64,000 nucleotides of DNA from Desulfovibrio sp. (GTDB lineage Bacteria; Desulfobacterota; Desulfovibrionia; Desulfovibrionales; Desulfovibrionaceae). The notes beneath the pieces are model-generated. The model saw only the letters and a list, made by a program, of their open reading frames with translations. It made no database searches and was not told where the DNA came from. The DNA lies in the NCBI RefSeq assembly GCF_034006445.1, contig NZ_JAVESS010000002.1:419623-483622 (forward strand), in the 5' to 3' direction. The translations under genes were made by a program, and so were the position numbers. Every line of letters begins with the position of its first letter. Position 1 is the stretch's first letter. Below are positions 52,433 to 60,228 of this stretch, piece by piece.

Positions 52433-53857
52433 CTAGGAAACTCCCTGCTTGCGGTCAGAGTTCATGCAAAGGCGCTTCATCTTTCTCTGAAATGTGCGCA
52501 GGTTCAGACCAAGGGACTCGGCGGCCTTACCCCTGTGCCAACGACATCGCTCAAGGCTCTGCCGGATCATCCTTTCTTCAAGCTGGTCCACGGCTTCATC
52601 AAGCGTGATGCCCTGCGGCGTCGCCAACAAAAGATCAGCCCGCCCGGCATCGCCAAGCGAGTTCAGCGCCTCTTCGCCAAAAGCGAGAAAGCGGTCAAGA
52701 AAGTTGTGCAGCTCGCGCACGTTGCCGGGCCAATCGTACTGCTCGATAATCAAGCGAACGTGCGGCGGCAGCACCATGTTACAGTCTTTTTTCTCAAGCC
52801 AGGCCTCCACCAGCAAGGGGATATCTCCATGGCGTTCCCGCAAGGGCGGCAGAGTCAGAGAAAGCACGTTGATGCGGTAGTAAAAGTCTGAGCGCATCTT
52901 TTTTTCACGCACCATGCGCGAGAGATCCTGGTTGGTGGCGGCGATCAGGCGAAAGGAAGATTCTTTGGGGGTATTGCCACCCACAGGCGTGTACATCTTG
53001 TTTTCCAGGGCGCGTAGCAGCTTGACCTGAAGGTGCAGGGGCAACTCACCTATTTCATCAAGAAAGAGCGTACCGCCGTTCGCCGCGCCGATGTAGCCTT
53101 CCTTGTTGGCGTGCGCCCCGGAAAAGGCTCCTTTGACATGCCCGAAAAATTCGCTTTCAAGCAGCTGCTCGGGGATGGCCCCGCAGTTGACCGGCACATA
53201 GCGGCCTTTACGCCCGCTGTATTCGTGGATGTTTTGCGCCACCAGATCCTTGCCACAGCCGGTTTCGCCATAAATGATGACGTTGGAATCCGTTTCAGCC
53301 GCCTTCAGAATCTGATTGTATATGCGGCGCATGGGTTCGCTTTTTCCCACAATGTTGCCGAGGCCGTAAAGGTTGATCACTGACGTGCGCAGGGCCTGGT
53401 TTTCTTCAAGCAGGGCAAGTTCCTGAAATTTCTGTTCGCTGACGTCCATTATCAGCCCTTCCAGATACCGGGGACAGCCGTTTTCGTCATACACGCCCTC
53501 GCCCTGGTCCCACAGCCACTTCACACGGCCAGAGGGAAGCAGCAGGCGGTACATAACCTGGTACGGCCTGTGGGCGACAATACTGTCGCGTATGGCGGCC
53601 CTGCTTGAATCCAGGTCGTCCGGGTGGGTCATGCGCTCGATGGTGTTGTGGTGTCCTCCCATCATTTCGTCCGGGGTAACGCCCAAAAACTCGTACGTGC
53701 CCCTGCTTATAAACTCCAGTTCATTTACCAGAAAACCAAGTGGTTCGTCGCTCCCGTTGAGAATACGGCAACGGTACGCCATCCCTGGGAGGTGATTGAG
53801 CAAGCGTCGATAACTTTTTTCAACGTCCAGAACAGGAAAAGCGGCGACTGGGAACAT
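52433..53857 (-). CDS. PAS-domain sigma-54-dependent activator
   Basis: The 474-residue regulator has an N-terminal PAS domain with PAC-like end (residues ~15-140, THPDDL, PRYLEGLIMDVSEQK), an AAA+ domain with Walker A GETGCGKD and DEIGELP, and a Fis-type helix-turn-helix at the C-terminus (GKAAESLGLNLRTFQRKMKRL). The sigma-54 contact loop reads GAFSGA instead of GAFTGA. ATG 53857 is preferred to the in-frame 53974, because the latter would place an operator dyad inside the gene. It is divergent from the OsmC-Lpd operon and is the obvious candidate to bind the GCGACA-N4-TGTCGC dyads. Confidence 0.85.
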   Translation of the reverse strand: MFPVAAFPVLDVEKSYRRLLNHLPGMAYRCRILNGSDEPLGFLVNELEFISRGTYEFLGVTPDEMMGGHHNTIERMTHPDDLDSSRAAIRDSIVAHRPYQVMYRLLLPSGRVKWLWDQGEGVYDENGCPRYLEGLIMDVSEQKFQELALLEENQALRTSVINLYGLGNIVGKSEPMRRIYNQILKAAETDSNVIIYGETGCGKDLVAQNIHEYSGRKGRYVPVNCGAIPEQLLESEFFGHVKGAFSGAHANKEGYIGAANGGTLFLDEIGELPLHLQVKLLRALENKMYTPVGGNTPKESSFRLIAATNQDLSRMVREKKMRSDFYYRINVLSLTLPPLRERHGDIPLLVEAWLEKKDCNMVLPPHVRLIIEQYDWPGNVRELHNFLDRFLAFGEEALNSLGDAGRADLLLATPQGITLDEAVDQLEERMIRQSLERCRWHRGKAAESLGLNLRTFQRKMKRLCMNSDRKQGVS

Positions 53858-53879
53858 ACCACACCACCCTTGCGTATTG

Positions 53880-53906
53880 TGTCGCAAGACGCGACATTTT
53901 TGTCGT
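53880..53906 (+). promoter_or_regulatory. Operator GCGACA-N4-TGTCG in the activator/OsmC divergent region
   Basis: GCGACATTTTTGTCGT at 53891-53906 is a perfect dyad at its core (CGACA-TTTT-TGTCG), and an extra TGTCGC lies at 53880-53885. It is 75 bp ahead of the sigma-54 promoter at 53981 and just upstream of the activator gene on the other strand, so it could serve both. Confidence 0.7.
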
Positions 53907-53980
53907 GATAGAAATGCATCCTGTACCCATGTGCCAAAAAACACAACACAAAAAGCGCTTTTTTCACGCACCACAATTTA

Positions 53981-53996
53981 TGGCACCAATACTGCA
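53981..53996 (+). promoter_or_regulatory. Sigma-54 promoter of the OsmC-Lpd-GcvH operon
   Basis: TGGCACCAATACTGCA has a full -24 box and CTGCA at -12 with correct spacing, 64 bp before the ATG at 54060. Confidence 0.7.
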
Positions 53997-54059
53997 ATAG
54001 GTAGGCCAATACCAATCAGAGCCGCCGGGCTCCCGCTTTTTCGAATTGGAGGATTATTT

Positions 54060-54497
54060 ATGTCTCATGAACTCAGCGTTTCTCTCACCCGTCAGGGCAG
54101 CAAGGTAGATCTGGACATGCAGTCCGGCGTCCTTGGCGTGCTCTCCATTGACGGCAGCGCCGCCTCCGCTGATGAAAAGGCGGGAACGGCCAAGAAGCTT
54201 CTGGCCGCCTCCGCGCTGTATTGCTACTGCGCGGCTCTGGACAAGGCTCTGGACACTCGTAACGCCAAGTACGAAATCATCGAAGGCAAGGCCACATTGC
54301 AGACTGGCACGGACGATATGGGCCGTGGACGCGTTACTGGCATTGCCCTTGATGTGACCGTCCGTATGGATGAGGAATACGAGTTTATTTTTGACCGCGT
54401 GGAAAAAATCATGCGTCAGGGGTGCCTTGTGACCTCCTCACTGCACCAGGCCTTTCCCGTCACCTACAATCTCAAGCTTGCCGAAGCCGACGACTAG
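54060..54497 (+). CDS. OsmC-like protein
   Basis: The 145-residue protein fits the OsmC/YhfA fold: beta-rich N-terminus, a central helix AASALYCYCAALDKALD that carries cysteines where OsmC has its first redox Cys, RVTGIALDVTVRM strands, and a second Cys in IMRQGCLVTSSLHQ. OsmC proteins reduce organic hydroperoxides through these two cysteines, often with reduced lipoyl groups as electron donor, which would make sense of the Lpd and GcvH genes next to it. A GGAGG leader precedes the ATG. Confidence 0.7.
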   Translation: MSHELSVSLTRQGSKVDLDMQSGVLGVLSIDGSAASADEKAGTAKKLLAASALYCYCAALDKALDTRNAKYEIIEGKATLQTGTDDMGRGRVTGIALDVTVRMDEEYEFIFDRVEKIMRQGCLVTSSLHQAFPVTYNLKLAEADD

Positions 54498-54506
54498 GTG
54501 ATGATC

Positions 54507-55931
54507 ATGTCCAACCAGAAAAAAAAGCTTACCATTATCGGCGGCGGGCCCGGCGGGTACACGGCAGCCTTTGAAGCCGCGCGCGCAGGCATGGACGTGA
54601 CCCTGGTGGAAAGCCGCGCCATGGGCGGCACCTGTCTCAATAACGGCTGCATCCCCACAAAGACCATCAAGGCCTCAGCCGAGGCCCTTGAAACCGCCCA
54701 GAACGCCGCCCGCTTCGGCCTCCGCATTGAAGGCGGCGTCAGCGTTGATCCGGCGGCCGTATTGGCCAGAAAAGAGCGCGTGTGCGACACCCTGCGCACG
54801 GGCCTTGAAAAAACCTGCGCAGCCCTGGGCGTCACCCTGGTGCGCGGCAGCGGACGGCTTCTGCATTCCGGCATGGTCCAGGCCGATTGCGCCGATGGAA
54901 AGCGGGAAATCGCCTCCGACTACGTCATTCTTGCCACTGGTTCACGGCCTGTCGATCTGCCCGGCCTGCGCGCCGACCACAAGCATATTCTCACCAGCGA
55001 TGACGCCCTCAAACTGGATTATGTGCCGTCTTCCCTTATCATTGTGGGCGGGGGCGTTATTGGCTGCGAACTGGCCTGCATCTATCAGGCTTTTGGCTCT
55101 ACGGTCACTGTGGTTGAAGGGCAGAACCGCCTTCTCCCCGTGCCCTCCATTGACGAAGAAGTCAGCACGCTTTTGCAGCGCGAAATGAAAAAGCGCCGCA
55201 TCACCTGCGAACTGGGGCAGACCCTCACTCAGATTCGTGTGGACGAAAACGGCGTGCATGGCGTTCTTGCCACGTCGCCCTTTGCTGGCCCTGACGCCAA
55301 ACCCCGGCCTGAAAAGCCGATCTCCGCCGAAATGGTGCTCGTCACCGTGGGGCGGACGCCCAATACCGAAGGCCTTGGCCTCAAGGAAGCTGGCGTTGCC
55401 GTGGACGAACGCGGCTGGATCAGGGCGGACGAGCACATGCGTACCTCGGTGCCCAATGTTTACGCCATTGGCGACGCACTTGGCCCTTCGCGCGTCATGC
55501 TGGCCCATGTGGCCTCAATGGAGGCCATGTGCGCGGTGAAGGGCTGCCTCAGCGGCGGCCAGGGCCCCATCATGGACTACCGTCACGTGCCCTCGGCCAT
55601 TTTTACCTCACCCGAAATCGGGTGCGTGGGCATGAGCGAGCGCCAGGCCCGTGACGCTGGATTTGTAGTAAAGACGTCCCTGCTCCACGTGCGTGAGCTT
55701 GGCAAGGCCCAGGCCATGGACGCCCTGCCGGGATTCTGCAAGGTGGTGGCCGATGCCGACAGCGGTGCACTGCTGGGCGTGCATATGGCCGGGGCCCACG
55801 CCACGGACCTTGTTGCTGAAGCCGTGCTTGCCCTGCATATGGGCGCTTCTGCCAGGGATGTGGCCGAGGCAATCCACGCGCACCCCACATTGGCTGAAGC
55901 TCTGGGTGAAGCAGTTCTGCGACTGGAGTAG
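54507..55931 (+). CDS. lpdA: Dihydrolipoamide dehydrogenase
   Basis: The 474-residue flavoprotein reoxidises or reduces lipoyl groups with NAD(H). It has the FAD motif IIGGGPGGYTAAFEAARAG, the redox disulfide GGTCLNNGCIPTK, the NAD motif IIVGGGVIGCELACIY, the second FAD site VYAIGDALG and the C-terminal His-Glu pair in HAHPTLAEALGEA. ATG 54507 follows AGGTGA; GTG 54498 is possible. No 2-oxoacid dehydrogenase genes are near, so its lipoyl partner is probably the GcvH-like protein downstream. Confidence 0.92.
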   Translation: MSNQKKKLTIIGGGPGGYTAAFEAARAGMDVTLVESRAMGGTCLNNGCIPTKTIKASAEALETAQNAARFGLRIEGGVSVDPAAVLARKERVCDTLRTGLEKTCAALGVTLVRGSGRLLHSGMVQADCADGKREIASDYVILATGSRPVDLPGLRADHKHILTSDDALKLDYVPSSLIIVGGGVIGCELACIYQAFGSTVTVVEGQNRLLPVPSIDEEVSTLLQREMKKRRITCELGQTLTQIRVDENGVHGVLATSPFAGPDAKPRPEKPISAEMVLVTVGRTPNTEGLGLKEAGVAVDERGWIRADEHMRTSVPNVYAIGDALGPSRVMLAHVASMEAMCAVKGCLSGGQGPIMDYRHVPSAIFTSPEIGCVGMSERQARDAGFVVKTSLLHVRELGKAQAMDALPGFCKVVADADSGALLGVHMAGAHATDLVAEAVLALHMGASARDVAEAIHAHPTLAEALGEAVLRLE

Positions 55932-55964
55932 CTCAGACAGGCCTGAACACGCACGGGATTTCCA

Positions 55965-56010
55965 GGCTCTGGTTCTGCCGAAACCCGTAATCCTCGGCGG
56001 AACCAGAGCC
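55965..56010 (+). promoter_or_regulatory. Intra-operon hairpin between lpdA and gcvH-like gene
   Basis: GGCTCTGGTTC and GAACCAGAGCC are perfect complements, extended inwards by TGCCG/CGGCG with one mismatch. It lacks a T-run and lies 100 bp before the GcvH start, so it may tune expression or stabilise the mRNA. Confidence 0.45.
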
Positions 56011-56110
56011 GATTCGCGGCCCGCGAACCAGCAGACACAGCTGCAAGCTTAAAAAATTTAGGCAGAAAACTTTTTTACGATGGGCACCATACCATTTTTT
56101 GGAGATCATC

Positions 56111-56512
56111 ATGAAAGACCTGAACGACATCATCCTGCCCGAGGATGTGGGTTTCACCGACGAGCACGTGTGGCTCCGCATTGAAGGAGAGGAAGCGCTG
56201 GTGGGCATCAGCGACTTTGCCCAGGACCAGCTGGGAGAAATTGCCTTTGTGGACCTGCCTGCGGAAGGCGCGCACTTTGGCGCTGGCGACGAATTTGGCA
56301 CAGTGGAATCCCTCAAGTCTGTCAACCCCTTGTACATGCCCGTGGCAGGCACAATACTGGCCGCCAACGAAGAGTTGGAAGCCATCCCGACCCTTGTAAA
56401 CGTTTCACCCTATGAAAAGGGCTGGATGCTGCGCATCAAACCTGACAGCACCGCCGATGCCGCCACCCTTGCCGACAGCGCCGCCTACAGGGCCCTGTTG
56501 CAGAAAAACTAG
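56111..56512 (+). CDS. gcvH: GcvH-like lipoyl protein
   Basis: The 133-residue protein has the H-protein layout (FTDEHVWLRIEGEEALVGISDFAQDQLGEI) and the lipoyl lysine Lys69 in ESLKSVN. In glycine cleavage the H protein shuttles an aminomethyl group, but no gcvT or gcvP gene is present here, so it may instead serve as a lipoyl electron carrier between Lpd and OsmC, or feed reducing power to another partner. TTTTGGAGATC precedes the ATG. Confidence 0.9.
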   Translation: MKDLNDIILPEDVGFTDEHVWLRIEGEEALVGISDFAQDQLGEIAFVDLPAEGAHFGAGDEFGTVESLKSVNPLYMPVAGTILAANEELEAIPTLVNVSPYEKGWMLRIKPDSTADAATLADSAAYRALLQKN

Positions 56513-56536
56513 ATTCCTGGTTCAGGAGCCGCTTTA

Positions 56537-57580
56537 ATGAAAAACCTTTCCCGCGCAGCCACGTCATGCCAGAACAAAGAGTTGGCATTCGTACGCAAGG
56601 GGCTTTTTCTCGCGACTCTTACAGGAGTGATTTTCTGCTGGGACGGCATCGTCCTCAAAAAAGGACTCCTGACGGAGCCTTTCAACTCGCCCGCCCTGTG
56701 GCTGCTGGCTCCCCTGTTCGCCGCCGGATTTCACGATCTTTCCGCTGCCGTCATGTCAGCTGTCATCAACTTCAGGCAGGGCAAAATTCGGGAAATAGAG
56801 CGCACCCTGCTCAGTAAACCGGGCAAACTGTGCATTCTTGGGGCATGTTTTGGCGCTCCTCTGGGCATGGGGGGCTATCTTATGTCCCTCTCTCTGGCAG
56901 GGCCTGCGTACACGTTGCCCATTACCACTCTGTATCCGGCCATGGCCGCCGTGCTGGCCCGCATATTCCTTAAGGAACACATTTCCCCTAGAGGCGCATG
57001 TGGTCTTGTGCTCTGCGTCATTGGCGCGTTTGCCATCGGCTGGACCCCGCCGCCAGGCGGCGGTTCTGGGCCGGCTTTTTACGCGGGCATCGCCTTTGCC
57101 TTTCTGGCCGCTTTCGGTTGGGCGGCTGAAGGCGTCTGCGTTACTTCTAGCATGGACTTCATCGAGCCTGGTGTCGCACTCAATGTGTACCAGATTATTT
57201 CAAGCCTATTGTATTTCACAATTATCATACCAATTGCCTACGCCTCGCTTGTGCTCCACGGGGTCGGCATAGAGGCCCCGGCTGAACTGGCCGGGGCCTT
57301 CCTCAGCAGCCCGGCCCTCATATCCTTCGCACTGGCCGGATTCATCGGCTGCCTCTCCTACAGGTGCTGGTATGCGGGCATGAACATGACCGGCGTCAGC
57401 CGGGCCATGGCCCTCAATGTGACCTATGCCTTGTGGGGGGTGCTTTTCAGCGTATTTTTCGCCGAAGTGACCATTACCGAAAACCTTGTCCTGGGCGCGC
57501 TGGGCATATTTGCCGGAATCATTCTGGTTGTTGGCAATCCGCGTGAAATGATCAACCTGCGCGCGGCGGCGGAAGCATGA
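56537..57580 (+). CDS. EamA/DMT-superfamily transporter (copy 2)
   Basis: The 347-residue inner-membrane protein has about ten transmembrane segments and is homologous to the transporter at 27930, sharing FLAAFGWAAEG and the Pro-Ala-x(3)-L-R stretch. It lies 24 bp after the GcvH gene and overlaps the small downstream gene by four bases (ATGA). Substrate is unknown; a metabolite of the same pathway as the neighbouring genes is likely. Confidence 0.78.
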   Translation: MKNLSRAATSCQNKELAFVRKGLFLATLTGVIFCWDGIVLKKGLLTEPFNSPALWLLAPLFAAGFHDLSAAVMSAVINFRQGKIREIERTLLSKPGKLCILGACFGAPLGMGGYLMSLSLAGPAYTLPITTLYPAMAAVLARIFLKEHISPRGACGLVLCVIGAFAIGWTPPPGGGSGPAFYAGIAFAFLAAFGWAAEGVCVTSSMDFIEPGVALNVYQIISSLLYFTIIIPIAYASLVLHGVGIEAPAELAGAFLSSPALISFALAGFIGCLSYRCWYAGMNMTGVSRAMALNVTYALWGVLFSVFFAEVTITENLVLGALGIFAGIILVVGNPREMINLRAAAEA

Positions 57581-57852
57581 AAACCAGAATAAAGCCGCCC
57601 ATGCGGCTTGCCATAGGAAAGCTCATGCTTGATGGCAAAGCCCGCTCCGCTGAGGATGTGCGCAATGAGCTTACCCCCCAATATGACGGTGAAAAGCAGC
57701 TCAATCTGCCCAACCTTGAAAACCACCTACAGGCGCTCCGGGCCGTGGGCATTCTTGCTGTAGCCGAGCGAGATGACACGCAAAATGCAAATCCTGATAC
57801 GGCATATATCATCTGTGTCGATGGCGAAAGGCGCGTAAAAAAATATTTATAG
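57577..57852 (+). CDS. Small winged-helix-like protein paired with EamA transporter (copy 2)
   Basis: The 91-residue protein (IKPPMRLAIGKLMLDGKARSAEDV... NHLQALRAVGILAVAERDD) is a winged-helix-like relative of the protein at 27657. It overlaps the transporter stop by four bases, so the two are translationally coupled. Function is unknown. Confidence 0.6.
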   Translation: MKTRIKPPMRLAIGKLMLDGKARSAEDVRNELTPQYDGEKQLNLPNLENHLQALRAVGILAVAERDDTQNANPDTAYIICVDGERRVKKYL

Positions 57853-57867
57853 TTATTACTGACTGAC

Positions 57868-57896
57868 ATAAACCCCGTGCAAAAAACGGGGTTTAT
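57868..57896 (+). terminator. Terminator of the OsmC-Lpd-GcvH operon
   Basis: ATAAACCCCGT and ACGGGGTTTAT are exact complements around GCAAAAA, 16 bases after the last stop. The T-run is short, so efficiency is uncertain. Confidence 0.65.
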
Positions 57897-57992
57897 CTAT
57901 CCCCTCACCCTCCCTTTTCCAGCTCGCCGCAGCTTTGCATTCTTCGACCAGCACGGGCTTTCATACTTGGCTTTTGCCACACCAAACCCACC

Positions 57993-58132
57993 TAGAGCAT
58001 TTTGCTTTTGAAACACTCCTTGTTTCAACGCATCACTCTGGCGAAAAACATGGTTTTCGCCAGAATCCACGCCACTTCATGGCGGCTGCCGTCTTCGCCT
58101 CAGCAGAGCAATTTCAAAGTGAAATTGCTCTA
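57993..58132 (-). repeat. Palindromic intergenic repeat, 140-bp type, copy F
   Basis: Read on the minus strand this is nearly the same sequence as 1929-2068: TAGAGCAATTTCACTTTG start, GGCGAAAACCATGTTTTTCGCC hairpin (one base changed) and GCAAAATGCTCTA end, with exactly the same length of 140 bp. High similarity across 56 kb shows a mobile or conserved family. Confidence 0.85.
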
Positions 58133-58212
58133 AAAACTACGTTTGCACAAAAATGTTTGTGATTGATTGTTCAATCATAAACCACCGCAGTTCAGGGGAC
58201 GCAGAGCATAAT

Positions 58213-58228
58213 GCGACAATATTGTCGC
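58213..58228 (+). promoter_or_regulatory. Operator GCGACA-N4-TGTCGC upstream of ABC operon
   Basis: GCGACAATATTGTCGC is a perfect palindrome and the best example of this motif. Two more TGTCGC half-sites follow at 58345-58350 and 58367-58372, nearer the sigma-54 element at 58468. Confidence 0.7.
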
Positions 58229-58467
58229 AAGATTCAATCCCAACGCGCTTCCCGCTTGCCCCCACAGGGGATGTTTCCCCTTTTTTCTATGGTTTTCTGC
58301 CCTCAAATCCTGCAATCCTCCCTACTTTGTACAATATGTCACATTTGTCGCAATCTGCCACACAGGTGTCGCAAAATACGGCCAAAGGCGATGTTACACG
58401 GCCTGTATACCCCCAAAGAGCAAGCAAATCCGCCCAACAATCCTGACCTCCTTTTGCTTGTGAAATT

Positions 58468-58483
58468 TGGTATATAAAATGCA
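58468..58483 (+). promoter_or_regulatory. Candidate sigma-54 promoter of the ABC operon
   Basis: TGGTATATAAAATGCA keeps the GG and TGC pairs at the right spacing but is weaker in the -24 box. It is about 140 bp upstream of the first gene. Confidence 0.45.
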
Positions 58484-58624
58484 AGTCACCCAGTATTCAA
58501 CCATTGTGCTGCCTCTGCCGAAGGTATTTTCTCGGATGCGCTAAAAGCTGGCGCGCAGGGTGGAAACGATTATTCGGCGTGTATTCCGCCGCTTTTGTTA
58601 CTTTTTCATGCAAGGAGTGCCACC

Positions 58625-59389
58625 GTGCAGCAAAGTGCTGACTGTACCGGTTTCGACGCGAAAATTGCCGTCCGGGACCTTACCAAAACGTATGGGGATC
58701 TTGTTGTTCTGGACAAGATCAACTTCAGCATCAAGCGAGGAGAGCTGGTCAGCATTGTTGGCCCCACCGGATGCGGCAAAACGACGTTTCTTAACTGCAT
58801 GTCCAAGCTCACTGAGACCACTTCCGGCAATATTTATATTGACGGTGAGGTGGCCAACCCGCGCAAACACAATCTGGCTTTCGTCTTTCAGGAACCCACG
58901 GCGCTTCCCTGGCTGACCGTGTCTGAAAACGTGGGCTACGGCATGCGCATTAAAAAAATGCCCAAGCCGGAAATGGAAAAACGCCTGGACTTTATTCTTG
59001 ACCTTGTGGGCCTTAAAGATACCGCCAATCTTTACCCCAACCAGGTTTCGGCCAGCATGATGCAACGCATCGCCGTGGCCCGCGCCTTTGCCGTCAATCC
59101 CGACCTGCTGCTGATGGACGAACCCTACGGTCAGCTCGACGTCAAGCTGCGCTTCTACCTTGAAGACGAACTGGTGAAGCTGTGGCAGACCCTGAAGAGC
59201 ACCGTGCTTTTCGTCACTCACAATATTGAGGAAGCCGTGTACGTGGCTGACCGTATTCTCGTTCTAAGCCCCAAGCCCACCAAGGTTCGCGCGGAGGTAG
59301 TTGTTGACCTGCCGCGCCCGAGGGATTTCAGGGACCCGAAATTCATCGAACTTCGCCGGCAGGTCACTGACCTCATCCGCTGGTGGTAG
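58625..59389 (+). CDS. ABC transporter ATP-binding protein 1 (NitT/TauT type), atypical signature
   Basis: The 254-residue ATPase powers import of an organic anion or sulfonate-like solute. Walker A is GPTGCGKTT and Walker B LLLMDEPYGQLD. The ABC signature, normally LSGGQ or LSGGM, reads VSASMMQR, so this subunit may contribute a weak or non-canonical ATP site and pair with the second ATPase at 61143. GTG 58625 is chosen since AAGGAG lies seven bases ahead; TTG 58595 is in frame. Confidence 0.88.
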   Translation: MQQSADCTGFDAKIAVRDLTKTYGDLVVLDKINFSIKRGELVSIVGPTGCGKTTFLNCMSKLTETTSGNIYIDGEVANPRKHNLAFVFQEPTALPWLTVSENVGYGMRIKKMPKPEMEKRLDFILDLVGLKDTANLYPNQVSASMMQRIAVARAFAVNPDLLLMDEPYGQLDVKLRFYLEDELVKLWQTLKSTVLFVTHNIEEAVYVADRILVLSPKPTKVRAEVVVDLPRPRDFRDPKFIELRRQVTDLIRWW

Positions 59390-59413
59390 GCAAAGCAAGA
59401 AAGGATTTTGTTC

Positions 59414-60226
59414 ATGGAAACCAACGATAACGCCGCGTTTCGCAAGCCTTTTCGGCTTCGCATTCTTCCAGTGCTCAGCGTCTGCTGCTTTTTGATCCTG
59501 TGGCAGATCTGCATCGCGCCGCCAGATGTTGAAGACTGGCGCATTCCCAGCACCCTGCTGACATCGCCGCTGGACGTGCTGCGCCTCATGATTGACAAGC
59601 TGACCAACGCCGCCCCTGACGGCGCAGTGCTTTTGCAGCACGCCTGGGTCAGCATGCAGGAAGCTTTTTTGGGCTATGTGCTTGCGCTGCTCGTCGGCCT
59701 GCCCCTGGGCCTGGCCATGGGCTGGTTCACCACCGTGCGCGGCCTTGTACGCCCCATTTTTGAAATCATCCGCCCCATCCCGCCCGTGGCGTGGATTCCG
59801 CTGACCATTTTCTGGTTCGGCATCGGTCTGCCCGGCAAGGTTTTCATCATCTGGCTTTCGGGCATTGTTCCCTGCGTCATCAATACCTATACCGGCGTAA
59901 AGATGACCAATCCCGTGCATATCCAGATGGCCAGAACCTACGGTGCCTCCGACTGGCAGATATTTACCACCATCTGCGTGCCCTCTGCCCTGCCCATGGT
60001 GTTCGGCGCGCTGCAAATCGCGCTGGCCTACTGCTGGGTTACCCTTGTGGCCGCCGAACTGCTGGCTTCCGACCAGGGCCTTGGCTACCTCATCACCATC
60101 GGCCGTATGCTTGGCCGCACCGACCTTGTTGTTGTGGGCATGGTGAGCGTGGGCATTGCCGGCGCCATCATCGGCTTCATCATCGACAAAATTGAATCCC
60201 GGCTGCTGGCCGGTATCAGGAGATAG
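59414..60226 (+). CDS. ABC transporter permease 1 (NitT/TauT type)
   Basis: The 270-residue membrane protein has about six transmembrane segments and the cytoplasmic coupling loop ARTYGASDWQIFTTICVPSALPMVFGALQ typical of SsuC/TauC permeases. RPIPPVAWIPLTIFWFGIG is the second family motif. It pairs with the permease at 60229 to form the channel. Confidence 0.92.
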   Translation: METNDNAAFRKPFRLRILPVLSVCCFLILWQICIAPPDVEDWRIPSTLLTSPLDVLRLMIDKLTNAAPDGAVLLQHAWVSMQEAFLGYVLALLVGLPLGLAMGWFTTVRGLVRPIFEIIRPIPPVAWIPLTIFWFGIGLPGKVFIIWLSGIVPCVINTYTGVKMTNPVHIQMARTYGASDWQIFTTICVPSALPMVFGALQIALAYCWVTLVAAELLASDQGLGYLITIGRMLGRTDLVVVGMVSVGIAGAIIGFIIDKIESRLLAGIRR

Positions 60227-60228
60227 GC

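Larger units (their letters stand above)
57897..58624. other. Upstream region of the ABC transporter operon
   Basis: It holds a palindromic repeat, several TGTCGC elements (58213, 58345, 58367) and a sigma-54 candidate at 58468, all listed separately or here. No gene is convincing. Confidence 0.5.

Noticed and set aside
56111..56512. A full glycine cleavage system
   Set aside because: Only H protein and Lpd are present. No gcvT or gcvP sequence could be found on either strand of the window.
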